Positions 7,370 through 15,124 of a stretch of DNA of 63,875 nt are shown piece after piece. The stretch is taken from assembly GCA_902577425.1 (NCBI GenBank), contig CACGZD010000007.1, forward strand, positions 1 to 63,875, given 5' to 3'. The number at the start of each line of letters is the position of its first letter. Position 1 is the first letter of the stretch. This DNA is from an uncultured Alphaproteobacteria bacterium (lineage in GTDB: Bacteria; Pseudomonadota; Alphaproteobacteria; HIMB59; GCA-002718135). The notes under the pieces are model-generated. The model had not been told where the DNA came from, searched no databases, and worked only from the letters and a program-made list of their open reading frames with translations. The position numbers and the translations under genes were made by a program.

Positions 7370-8083
7370 ATGAATATATATATGTGGTCTGGACCTAGAA
7401 ATCTAAGTACCGCATTAATGAGATCATTTGAAAATAGAGAGGATACAAAAGTATGGGATGAACCTTTTTATGCTTATTATTTAAAAGAGACAAAAAAAAA
7501 TCATCCTTTAGCAAATGAAATTATTAATAAATATGAAACAGATTTAGATAAAATTATTAATTCAGTTACTAAAGAAAATGATTTTATCTATTTTCAAAAA
7601 CATATGTCACATCATATACTTAATAAAATTCCAATAAACTGGATAAAAAAAGGGGTAAATTGTTTTTTAATTCGTCATCCCAAAGATGTTTTGTTATCTT
7701 ATATTCAGAAAAATGATTTAATTGAATCAAATGATTTAGGATATCCTGCACAATTAAGATTATTTAATTATGTTAAAAATAGTAATAATAGAATATTAGT
7801 AATTGATGCTAAAGATTTATCAGCAAATCCAGAAATTATTTTAAAAAAAATATGCAAAAAAATTAATATTTCATTTACAAAGAGAATGTTGAATTGGCCT
7901 AAAGGTAGAAGAAATTCTGATGGAATTTGGGAAAAAATTTGGTATAAAAATGTAAAATCTTCAACTTCTTTTAATAAAATTTTAAATAAAGAATATGAAA
8001 TTCCAAAAAAATATAATCAAATATATAATGAGTGTTTGGAAATTTATGATCAACTCAAAATTTATAATATAATTAATGAATAA
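7370..8083 (+). CDS. Sulfotransferase family protein
   Basis: 237 aa. The N-terminus MWSGPRNLSTALMRSFENR (residues 5-23) is a P-loop-like PAPS 5'-phosphosulfate site, and FLIRHPKDVLLSYIQKN near 101-117 is the 3'-phosphate binding segment (RxPxDxxxSxxxxN). Such proteins transfer sulfate from PAPS to a hydroxyl or amine of a small molecule. Its stop overlaps the next start by 8 bp, so it is translated together with the MhpD-like gene. Acceptor unknown; proteins of this subfamily are often found beside class IV aminotransferases. Confidence 0.75.
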   Translation: MNIYMWSGPRNLSTALMRSFENREDTKVWDEPFYAYYLKETKKNHPLANEIINKYETDLDKIINSVTKENDFIYFQKHMSHHILNKIPINWIKKGVNCFLIRHPKDVLLSYIQKNDLIESNDLGYPAQLRLFNYVKNSNNRILVIDAKDLSANPEIILKKICKKINISFTKRMLNWPKGRRNSDGIWEKIWYKNVKSSTSFNKILNKEYEIPKKYNQIYNECLEIYDQLKIYNIINE

Positions 8084-8870
8084 CCAATTTAATTTAGCAG
8101 CAAAAATACTTTTTGATCATAGAATTAATAAAAAAGGAATGAAAAGCCTTCCCAAAAACTTAATTCCTGCATCAATAGAAGATGCATATAAAATTCAAGA
8201 AGAACTAAAATTATTATATTTAGGCTTAAAAGATAACTATTGTATTGGAAAAAAGAATGGCTGTACTAATTCTATAGCTCAAAAACAAATTAATATATTT
8301 GAACCATTTTATGGTAATTTATTTTCTAAATATTCAGACATAAGTGGATGTAATCTTAAATCTACAAATTTTTATAAACCATATATAGAACCAGAAATAT
8401 CTTTTAGACTTAAATCAGATATAAATATTAACGAAGCACCTTTCAGTTTTGATGATTCATCAAAAATATTCGATGGCATATTACCCTCAATAGAAATTGT
8501 AGATTTTCGTTTTGGTGAAAATATTAAAGAAGTTGGTATTAAAAATTTAATTGTTACCAATGGGGCATCTGAGTATTGGGTCAGGGGCAGTACTATTTTT
8601 GATCAAAATATAATTAATTTAAATGACCAGGAAGTTAAACTATTTATTAATAATAAAATAGTTTCAGAGGGAAACACTAATATGGTTTTAGAAAATCCAA
8701 TTAATTCTGCTATTTGGATAGTAAATAAGTTAGCATTAATGGGAGAACCAATGTTAAAAGGTCAATATATTTCTACTGGTACTTGTACCCCTGCTATACC
8801 GATATCTAAAGATAATTTTATTAAAGCTGATTTTGGGAAATTAGGATTGATAGAAATAAATTATATATAA
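8076..8870 (+). CDS. MhpD-like 2-keto-4-pentenoate hydratase / 4-oxalocrotonate decarboxylase family protein
   Basis: 264 aa, the usual length. Family elements seen: AAKILFDHRINKKGM at 7-21, SIEDAYKIQEELK near 33-45, IGKKNGCTN, the metal-ligand region EPEISFRLKSDI (around 109-120), EIVDFRF, and the C-terminal GxY-type core KGQYISTGTCTPAIPI. The fold hydrates 2-hydroxypenta-2,4-dienoate to 4-hydroxy-2-oxovalerate or acts on related 2-oxo acids. No meta-cleavage aromatic genes are nearby, so its substrate is probably a 2-oxo acid made by the neighbouring aminotransferase (inference). Confidence 0.8.
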   Translation: MNNQFNLAAKILFDHRINKKGMKSLPKNLIPASIEDAYKIQEELKLLYLGLKDNYCIGKKNGCTNSIAQKQINIFEPFYGNLFSKYSDISGCNLKSTNFYKPYIEPEISFRLKSDININEAPFSFDDSSKIFDGILPSIEIVDFRFGENIKEVGIKNLIVTNGASEYWVRGSTIFDQNIINLNDQEVKLFINNKIVSEGNTNMVLENPINSAIWIVNKLALMGEPMLKGQYISTGTCTPAIPISKDNFIKADFGKLGLIEINYI

Positions 8871-8892
8871 TATTTAATTAGATGTATTTAAA

Positions 8893-9687
8893 ATGATAAT
8901 TGATCAAAAATCTATAGATAAATATCAAATGAATGGAGTAGTACTTTTAAAAAATATTATTTCATTAGAATGGATAGAAAAATTAAAGAAAGGCATTATA
9001 GAAAATTTTAAAAATCCGAGTAAATATAAATGTGTTTATGAAAAAAATGAAAATAATGAATTATTCTATGATGATTATTGTAATTGGAATAGAATAAATG
9101 AATATAAAGATTTTTTATTTAATTCAAATCTTCCATCTATTGCATCACAATTAATGATTTCTAAAAAAGTTAATCTTTTTCATGAACATGTTTTAATCAA
9201 AGAAAAAGGATCTAGAAAAAAAACACCATGGCATCAAGATCAATCATATTATTGTGTTAATGGTAAACAAAATATTAGTTTTTGGTGTCCTTTGGACATT
9301 ATAAAAAAAAATACATGTCCAGAATATATTTCAAAATCACATAAATGGACTAAACAATTTTTACCAACTAAATTTTTTGGTAATAGTTATGAAAAACTTG
9401 ATAGTGAATTTGAAAAAATTCCTGATATAGAAAACAATAAAGAAAATTATACTATTGAATCATATGAGTTAAATCCTGGTGATGCGATTGCTTTTAATTT
9501 TGCTACAGTTCATGGAGCTCCCGAAAATAATAGTGATAACAAGAGAAGAGCTTTTTCTGCAAGATATACTGGTGATGATGCGACATATATAAAAAGAAAA
9601 GGTGAAATGTCCCCTCCTTTTCCAAATTTAAAACTTAAAAATGGAGATATTTTAGATTGTGAGACTTTTCCAGTAGTTCTAAATTAG
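8893..9687 (+). CDS. Phytanoyl-CoA dioxygenase (PhyH) family Fe(II)/2-oxoglutarate oxygenase
   Basis: 264 aa. The metal triad is His114 and Asp116 in PWHQDQSYY plus His207 in TVHGAPEN; Arg218/219 in NKRRAFSARYTGDD binds 2-oxoglutarate. HEHVLIKEKG at 97-106 and SFWCPLD are typical of PhyH proteins. It hydroxylates a small molecule in the cytoplasm. Last gene of the aminotransferase-sulfotransferase-hydratase cluster, 22 nt after the hydratase; it converges with and overlaps the BASS transporter gene by 4 bp. Substrate unknown; ectoine hydroxylase is a relative but no ectoine genes are present. Confidence 0.87.
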   Translation: MIIDQKSIDKYQMNGVVLLKNIISLEWIEKLKKGIIENFKNPSKYKCVYEKNENNELFYDDYCNWNRINEYKDFLFNSNLPSIASQLMISKKVNLFHEHVLIKEKGSRKKTPWHQDQSYYCVNGKQNISFWCPLDIIKKNTCPEYISKSHKWTKQFLPTKFFGNSYEKLDSEFEKIPDIENNKENYTIESYELNPGDAIAFNFATVHGAPENNSDNKRRAFSARYTGDDATYIKRKGEMSPPFPNLKLKNGDILDCETFPVVLN

Positions 9688-10535
9688 TTATTCTGTCTTG
9701 CAAAATAGACATAAATTAGAGAAGTAAAAAACATAATCAAACTATAGGTTGCAGCTGGAATTAAATATATACCTCCATCAAATAATGCTGTGGCAACTAC
9801 TATTGCTAATGTGCCATTCTGTAAGCCACATTCTACGGTTATCGTTTTTTGTTGTGATATCCCTGAAGCAAATAATTTTCCAATATAAAAAGCAATAAGC
9901 ATCATTAATAAATTTAATATCAAAGTAACTAGTCCAGCTTGAGCAAAATAAGAAACAACATTATCTTTTTCAGCAACTATCGCTCCCAATAAAACTAAAA
10001 CAAATAAAACAGCTGATATTTTTTTTGCTAAAGGTTCAAAAGATATTGAAATAGAGTTTAAAAACTTTCTAAATAACATTCCTATAATTACTGGAACAGT
10101 AACTATTAAAAACATTTTAATAGCAATATCACCTATAGATATAGATTTAGCAGTAGATGTATCCATTAAAATATTAAGAGAAAATAAAACTATAATAGGA
10201 ATTGTAATGACGCAAAGTAAACTTATAATAGCAGTTAATGATACAGATAATGCAACATCACCTTTAGCAAATGAAGTTATAATATTTGAAGTTGCTCCAC
10301 CAGGTGCAGCAGCTATTAACATAACTCCAACTGCTAATTCTGGTGACAATGGCCACAACATCACTATTATTAATGCAACTAAAGGTAAAATTACAATTTG
10401 AGAAAATGCTCCTATTAAAAAATCTTTAGGTTGTTTGATTACTCTTGTAAAATCAGAACTTTTTAATGCAAGCCCAAGTGAAAACATAATAAATGCAAGA
10501 GATAATGGTAGTACTACATCTGTAATTATGCCCAT
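9684..10535 (-). CDS. Bile acid:sodium symporter (BASS) family transporter
   Basis: 283 aa, about nine to ten hydrophobic helices. The family core is visible: LSLAFIMFSLGLALKSSDF at 12-30, AAAPGGATSNIITSFAKGDVALSVSLTA near 75-101, and VECGLQNGTLAIVVA near 233-247. BASS proteins move organic anions such as pantoate, pyruvate or taurocholate with sodium. Isolated minus-strand gene whose end overlaps the PhyH gene; link to the cluster is not shown. Sodium coupling suits a marine cell. Confidence 0.87.
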   Translation of the reverse strand: MGIITDVVLPLSLAFIMFSLGLALKSSDFTRVIKQPKDFLIGAFSQIVILPLVALIIVMLWPLSPELAVGVMLIAAAPGGATSNIITSFAKGDVALSVSLTAIISLLCVITIPIIVLFSLNILMDTSTAKSISIGDIAIKMFLIVTVPVIIGMLFRKFLNSISISFEPLAKKISAVLFVLVLLGAIVAEKDNVVSYFAQAGLVTLILNLLMMLIAFYIGKLFASGISQQKTITVECGLQNGTLAIVVATALFDGGIYLIPAATYSLIMFFTSLIYVYFARQNN

Positions 10536-10616
10536 AACTACTATTTATCATTAGTTTCAATTTAATGTATTAGAATATTGTGATAAAAATGAAAAAATCT
10601 TATATTATGTGAATAA

Positions 10617-11336
10617 ATGAATATAAAAAAAATTAATAAGGACAAAATAGCAGCATGGGCTGTCCATGGATTTACAGCTTCTGGGGCTGTATTAGGTTTT
10701 TTGGCCATTATTTCAATTTTTAATAATGATTTAGTAGGAGCATTTTTATGGCTTGGATTAGCATTATTAATAGATGGTTTAGACGGTTCCTTAGCTAGGA
10801 AAATTGGAGTAACTGATAAAACTCCAAATATAGATGGATCAGCATTGGATTTAGTAATAGATTATTTAAACTACGTCATAATTCCTGCATTAATGATCTA
10901 TTGGTTTCAATTTGTTCCTCCAGGGTGGGAAATATATATACCGGCAGGAATTGTTGCAGTATCTTTATACACCTTTGCAAATATTAATATGAAAACTTCA
11001 GACTATTATTTTTCTGGATGGCCCGCAATTTGGAACATTTTAGTTTTATATTTTTATATTTTAGGAACTAATTTATGGATTAATTTAATTATTATAATAA
11101 TTTTATATATATTAACTTTTGTGCCTATAAAGTTTGTACACCCATTAAGAGTTAAAAATCTTAGAAACTATACAATATTTGCCACTGTTTTATGGGGTGC
11201 ATCAACTTTAAAATTAGTCACTGCTAATCCAAATATTAATTTATTTTTAGAAGAAAAAATTGTAATGGCAATTTGGATATTATGTAGCATATATTTTGCT
11301 TCTTTATGTTTTACTAAATCAATCAAGGATGAATAA
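10617..11336 (+). CDS. pcs: Phosphatidylcholine synthase (CDP-alcohol phosphatidyltransferase family)
   Basis: 239 aa, eight predicted helices. The CDP-alcohol motif is [19 protein letters not shown] starting near residue 58 and continuing [20 protein letters not shown], which is the Pcs-type spacing with the extra insertion typical of rhizobial Pcs. It condenses CDP-diacylglycerol with choline to phosphatidylcholine in the inner membrane. Its stop overlaps the cysE start by 8 bp, giving an unexpected lipid-cysteine operon. Confidence in Pcs over other family members comes from the FxxYVxxP-type segment after the motif and the overall length. Confidence 0.9.
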   Translation: MNIKKINKDKIAAWAVHGFTASGAVLGFLAIISIFNNDLVGAFLWLGLALLIDGLDGSLARKIGVTDKTPNIDGSALDLVIDYLNYVIIPALMIYWFQFVPPGWEIYIPAGIVAVSLYTFANINMKTSDYYFSGWPAIWNILVLYFYILGTNLWINLIIIIILYILTFVPIKFVHPLRVKNLRNYTIFATVLWGASTLKLVTANPNINLFLEEKIVMAIWILCSIYFASLCFTKSIKDE

Positions 11337-11901
11337 TTTTTTAGAATCAATAATTAAAAGAGACCCTGCAGCAGGAAGTAAATTAAATGTTATTTTGAAT
11401 TATCCAGGAGTGAAAGCTGTTTTTTTTCATTTTATCGCAAATAAACTTTGGAATATGAACTTAAAAATTATTGGAAGAATGGTTTCTCAATTTAGTCGAT
11501 TTTTAACAGGTATAGAAATTCATCCAGCTGTAAAAATTGGAAAAAATTTTTTTATTGATCATGGTTTGGGAGTTGTATGCGGTGAAACAGCTGAAATAGG
11601 AAATAATGTAACTATTTATCATGGTGTAACTCTTGGAGGTATTTCTCCTGCTGAAAACTCTCAAGAACAAATAAATGTTAAAAGACATCCTACAGTATCA
11701 GATGATGTAATTATAGGTTCTGGAGCACATATATTAGGCCCAATTACAATTGGTAAAGGAGCAAGAATTGGAGCAAATACAGTTATACTTAAAGATGTTC
11801 CAGAATATGCGACTATGGTCGGTAATCCAGCAAAAAATATAAGTATCAATAAAGATACATCATTCAAACCTTACGGAGTGAGAGATTTTGAAAAAAAATA
11901 A
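11329..11901 (+). CDS. cysE: Serine O-acetyltransferase
   Basis: 190 aa from ATG ([15 protein letters not shown]). A TTG 33 nt upstream is in frame but would run far into pcs, so the ATG is preferred. Left-handed beta-helix hexapeptide repeats and the signature [18 protein letters not shown] with YHGVTLGG (about 82-107) are clear. It acetylates serine with acetyl-CoA, the first step to cysteine. The short N-terminus is of the NifP/EpsC type, shorter than the E. coli enzyme. It overlaps pcs by 8 bp and cysK by 14 bp, so three proteins are translationally linked. Confidence 0.93.
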   Translation: MNNFLESIIKRDPAAGSKLNVILNYPGVKAVFFHFIANKLWNMNLKIIGRMVSQFSRFLTGIEIHPAVKIGKNFFIDHGLGVVCGETAEIGNNVTIYHGVTLGGISPAENSQEQINVKRHPTVSDDVIIGSGAHILGPITIGKGARIGANTVILKDVPEYATMVGNPAKNISINKDTSFKPYGVRDFEKK

Positions 11902-12883
11902 TATTATTGATTTAATAGGTAATACTCCTCTAATTAGATTAAATTATGCTTCTGAAATTACTGGATGTGAAATATACGGTAAAGCAGAATTTTTAAATCC
12001 AGGAGGCTCTATAAAAGATAGAGCTGCCTTAGCAATTATAAATAATGCAGAAAAAGAAAATAAAATAAATCAAAATGGATATATAATTGAAGGAACAGCA
12101 GGCAATACTGGAATAGGTTTAACTTTAATAGCTAACGCTAAAGGATACCATTCTGTAATTGTTATGCCAGAAACTCAAACAAAAGAAAAAAAAGATTTAT
12201 TAAAATCCATGGGTGCAGATTTAAGATTAGTGCCTGCTAAACCATATAAAGATCCAGGTAATTATGTAAAATATTCAAAAACATTAGCAGATGAATATAT
12301 TCAAAAAAATAATGGAAATGCAATATGGGCTAATCAATTTGATAATACTGCAAATATGCTAGGACATTATAATTCTACAGGGAAAGAAATTTTGGAACAA
12401 ACAGAAGGAAAAATAGATGGTTTTATTTGCTCTTCTGGTACTGGAGGTACTATTGCAGGAGTTGGTAAAGCTTTAAAAGAATTTAATAAAGATATTAAAA
12501 TTTGTTTAGCTGATCCTAAAGGCTCAGCTCTATACAACTATATTAAATCTAAAGAATTAATTATGGAAGGAAGTTCTATAACAGAAGGAATTGGTTCTTC
12601 AAGAGTCACCGCAAATTTCGCAGAAGCTAAAATTGATGATGCATATTCAATAAATGATAAAGAAGCAATTCCACTAATATTTAAATTAATTAAAAATGAA
12701 GGTTTAAATTTAGGTACAAGTTCAGGAATTAATATAGCTGGAGCAATAAGGTTAGGTAAAGAAATTGGTCCAGGAAAAACAATAGTGACTATATTATGTG
12801 ATTTAGCTGATAGATATAAAAGTAAATTATTTAATAAAGAACTTTTAAAAGAAAAAGATATACCAATACCTGAATGGCTTTAA
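11888..12883 (+). CDS. cysK: Cysteine synthase (O-acetylserine sulfhydrylase)
   Basis: 331 aa. PLP lysine Lys43 lies in [11 protein letters not shown], the substrate loop is [11 protein letters not shown] near 75-85, the PLP phosphate loop is [13 protein letters not shown] near 182-194, and [12 protein letters not shown] near 280-291 is the C-terminal PLP contact. It joins O-acetylserine and sulfide to cysteine. It overlaps cysE by 14 bp. CysK and CysE usually form a complex, and co-translation fits. It ends by converging with the MazG-like gene (4-bp overlap). Confidence 0.92.
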   Translation: MKKNNIIDLIGNTPLIRLNYASEITGCEIYGKAEFLNPGGSIKDRAALAIINNAEKENKINQNGYIIEGTAGNTGIGLTLIANAKGYHSVIVMPETQTKEKKDLLKSMGADLRLVPAKPYKDPGNYVKYSKTLADEYIQKNNGNAIWANQFDNTANMLGHYNSTGKEILEQTEGKIDGFICSSGTGGTIAGVGKALKEFNKDIKICLADPKGSALYNYIKSKELIMEGSSITEGIGSSRVTANFAEAKIDDAYSINDKEAIPLIFKLIKNEGLNLGTSSGINIAGAIRLGKEIGPGKTIVTILCDLADRYKSKLFNKELLKEKDIPIPEWL

Positions 12884-13248
12884 AGAAATTGTTTTAAATT
12901 TGGTTTGAAATAATTTGGACCTTTCATTACTTTACCAAATTCATTATATATAGGCTTACCATCCTTAGAAAGCTTACTCATATTACTTCTATGGACTTCT
13001 TTAAAACATTTATCTAAATCAATGCCAAAGGCTACTCCAGCTCCGTATGTTACAACTAAAATATCCGTTAAAGCATCAGCAACTTCAATTAAATCATTTT
13101 CATTTATAGCATCTTTAAGTTCATTAAATTCTTCATCAATAAGTTTTTTTCTTAACTCAACAATTTTTTCATTTGGAAATTCAGCTTTATCTTTTACCTC
13201 TTGTCCAAATGTAGTCATAAATTCTTTCACTTTTTCAAAGTTGGTCAT
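12880..13248 (-). CDS. MazG/HisE-like nucleotide pyrophosphohydrolase
   Basis: 122 aa, all-alpha NTP pyrophosphohydrolase fold. The metal-binding acidic motifs are DEEFNEL near 33-39 (ExxE) and EVADALTDILVVTYG near 55-69 (ExxD). The C-terminus [17 protein letters not shown] is typical of the short phosphoribosyl-ATP-pyrophosphohydrolase-like proteins found in bacteria and phages. It likely hydrolyses a non-canonical NTP to the NMP and PPi (house-cleaning). Neighbours give no pathway; single gene between cysK and rseP, 23 nt from the rseP stop. Confidence 0.8.
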   Translation of the reverse strand: MTNFEKVKEFMTTFGQEVKDKAEFPNEKIVELRKKLIDEEFNELKDAINENDLIEVADALTDILVVTYGAGVAFGIDLDKCFKEVHRSNMSKLSKDGKPIYNEFGKVMKGPNYFKPNLKQFL

Positions 13249-13271
13249 AACACATCCCTTTCTTTCTTTAA

Positions 13272-14303
13272 TTATTTATAAAAAATATCGTTATAGGTAA
13301 TAACAATAAAGAGAAAAGATATTATTGTTATCCCCACTGCTAAATATACTTTAGTGACAAATTCAGGCAAAGAATTAGAAAAAATTCTTCTTATTATAAA
13401 ATATACAATATGACCTCCATCTAATAATGGTATTGGAAGGAGATTTAAAAGACTTATAGACAAAGAAATAATAATAAAAAAATTTAGAGCACCGCCTAAA
13501 TTATTAAGCATCATTTTATCAGCATTTTTTACAATACCTATTGGGCCAGCTAAATCATTCTGCAAGTTATTATTTTTAAACGAATTAGAAAGATGTTTAA
13601 ATGTCTCAGAATAAATAAAACTAATTATGAATACAGAATCATTGAAAGATCTTAAGACACTATATTTCTTTAGAATTCCATTTTCGCTACTCGAACTTAT
13701 GCCCAAAATATACCTATTATTTTGTTCATTAAAATCTAATTTAATATTTTTATCTAAAATTTTTTGACCTCTGTTTAATTTAATAAAAACCTCATCATTT
13801 TTAGATAAAATTTTAGTCATATCTTTAAACTCGAATATTTTTTGACCATTAATTTCTAAAATATGATCACCTACTTTGATATCATTATTAAATGCTGCTG
13901 AATTTTCTAAAACATTAGTAACAACAGGCTTTATTATTAAAGATCCAGAGAAAAAATAAATTGAAAAAAAAATTATAAAAACACTTAAAATATTAAAAAA
14001 ACTTCCTGCTAAAAGGACTAATATCTTTTGAAAAAGAGATAGAGATTGAAATGAACCTTCTTCTTCAGAAGAATTATTAGAAAATATTGAATCTAAACCT
14101 TTTATTTTAACATATCCACCAAGAGGAATAGGTGCAATTTTCCAAGTAGTGCCATTTTTATCAGTAAATTTAAATAAAGCCTTACCAAAACCAATAGAAA
14201 AATCAGTAACTTTAGCTCCAAAGAAACGAGCTACAATATAATGACCAAATTCGTGAATCATCACTAAAATAATAAAAACAATAATAAGGTTGATGTAAAT
14301 CAT
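13272..14303 (-). CDS. rseP: RseP-type site-2 intramembrane zinc metalloprotease
   Basis: 343 aa. The zinc site is His17-Glu18-Phe-Gly-His21 in MIHEFGHYIVARFFGAK, with the third ligand Asp295 in LLPIPLLDGGH. A single PDZ domain (about 120-200, DIKVGDHILEINGQ) lies between. It cuts membrane-spanning anti-sigma factors or signal peptides within the inner membrane. E. coli RseP is about 450 aa with two PDZ domains; the shorter one-PDZ form is common in alphaproteobacteria. It is separate from the usual bamA-dxr neighbourhood and diverges from the next gene across only 25 bp. Confidence 0.9.
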   Translation of the reverse strand: MIYINLIIVFIILVMIHEFGHYIVARFFGAKVTDFSIGFGKALFKFTDKNGTTWKIAPIPLGGYVKIKGLDSIFSNNSSEEEGSFQSLSLFQKILVLLAGSFFNILSVFIIFFSIYFFSGSLIIKPVVTNVLENSAAFNNDIKVGDHILEINGQKIFEFKDMTKILSKNDEVFIKLNRGQKILDKNIKLDFNEQNNRYILGISSSSENGILKKYSVLRSFNDSVFIISFIYSETFKHLSNSFKNNNLQNDLAGPIGIVKNADKMMLNNLGGALNFFIIISLSISLLNLLPIPLLDGGHIVYFIIRRIFSNSLPEFVTKVYLAVGITIISFLFIVITYNDIFYK

Positions 14304-14328
14304 ATTAAGAAATGTTAATTAATAAACT

Positions 14329-15114
14329 ATGAGTACAATAAGTGAAATAGTTAACTTGAAAAAACATCCAATTATTAAATCAAATAAATATATCAATAGT
14401 TGCAATACAAAACTTATTAATAATTCTATACTTCAATTAGATGATTTTTTAACAGATAAAAGTTTATATCAAATACAAAAAGAAGCACTTACCTTAAAGA
14501 AAAGAGCATTTTACTGTTCGCAAAAACATACTATATTATTAAATAAAAAAAATTCTAAGATATCAAATAAAGATCCATGTAACAAAGAAATGACAAGTGA
14601 CAAAGGATGTGTTCCGCATGATATAATTCCAAAGAAATCAATGTTAAATTATCTTTATAAATCTAAAGAATTTAAGATTTTTTTGAATAAGATTTTGAAT
14701 ATTAAAAATATTTATCCTTACAAAGATAAACTTTCTTCTATTAATTATAATTATTATGAAAAAACACAACAATTAGGATGGCACTTTGATAATGCTTCAT
14801 TTGCAATTACATTAATGATCCAGTCTCCAAACGCAGGAGGGGTATTTCAGTACACTAATAAAGGAAGAAATTATGAAAGAAATTATTTAAATAAAAATTA
14901 CATTGGGAATATTATTAATGGTACAAAAAAACCAACAAGTCTTAATGTAAAACCTGGAACTTTATTATTATTTTATGGAAGAAACTATCTACATAGAGTT
15001 ACTCCTGTTAGATCAAAAAAACCAAGAATTTTAGTAACTTTAAATTATAATGTAGAAAAAGGAGTAGAATTATCTATAAATGCTAGAAAAACATTTTTTG
15101 GCAGAATAAAATAA
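14329..15114 (+). CDS. Fe(II)/2-oxoglutarate oxygenase of the HalD/ArpA-like family
   Basis: 261 aa. The metal site is WHFDNA (HxD, near 152-156) with a distal His in YLHRVTPV near 222-229 and an Arg in KKPRILVTL. The pattern LNNxxxxxG-like is absent, but the overall layout (polar N-terminus, QSPNAGGVFQY after HxD, VKPGTLLLFYGRNYLHRV) matches proteins annotated as HalD/BesD-type oxygenases. True halogenases have Gly or Ala in place of the metal Asp; here Asp is kept, so hydroxylation is expected. Divergent from rseP and convergent to gcvP. Substrate likely a free amino acid (inference). Confidence 0.72.
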   Translation: MSTISEIVNLKKHPIIKSNKYINSCNTKLINNSILQLDDFLTDKSLYQIQKEALTLKKRAFYCSQKHTILLNKKNSKISNKDPCNKEMTSDKGCVPHDIIPKKSMLNYLYKSKEFKIFLNKILNIKNIYPYKDKLSSINYNYYEKTQQLGWHFDNASFAITLMIQSPNAGGVFQYTNKGRNYERNYLNKNYIGNIINGTKKPTSLNVKPGTLLLFYGRNYLHRVTPVRSKKPRILVTLNYNVEKGVELSINARKTFFGRIK

Positions 15115-15124
15115 TTTAATCAAT

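Noticed and set aside
11296-11328. Longer cysE from an upstream TTG
   Set aside because: Would overlap pcs by 41 bp and add residues not typical of the family; the ATG at 11329 matches homologue starts.
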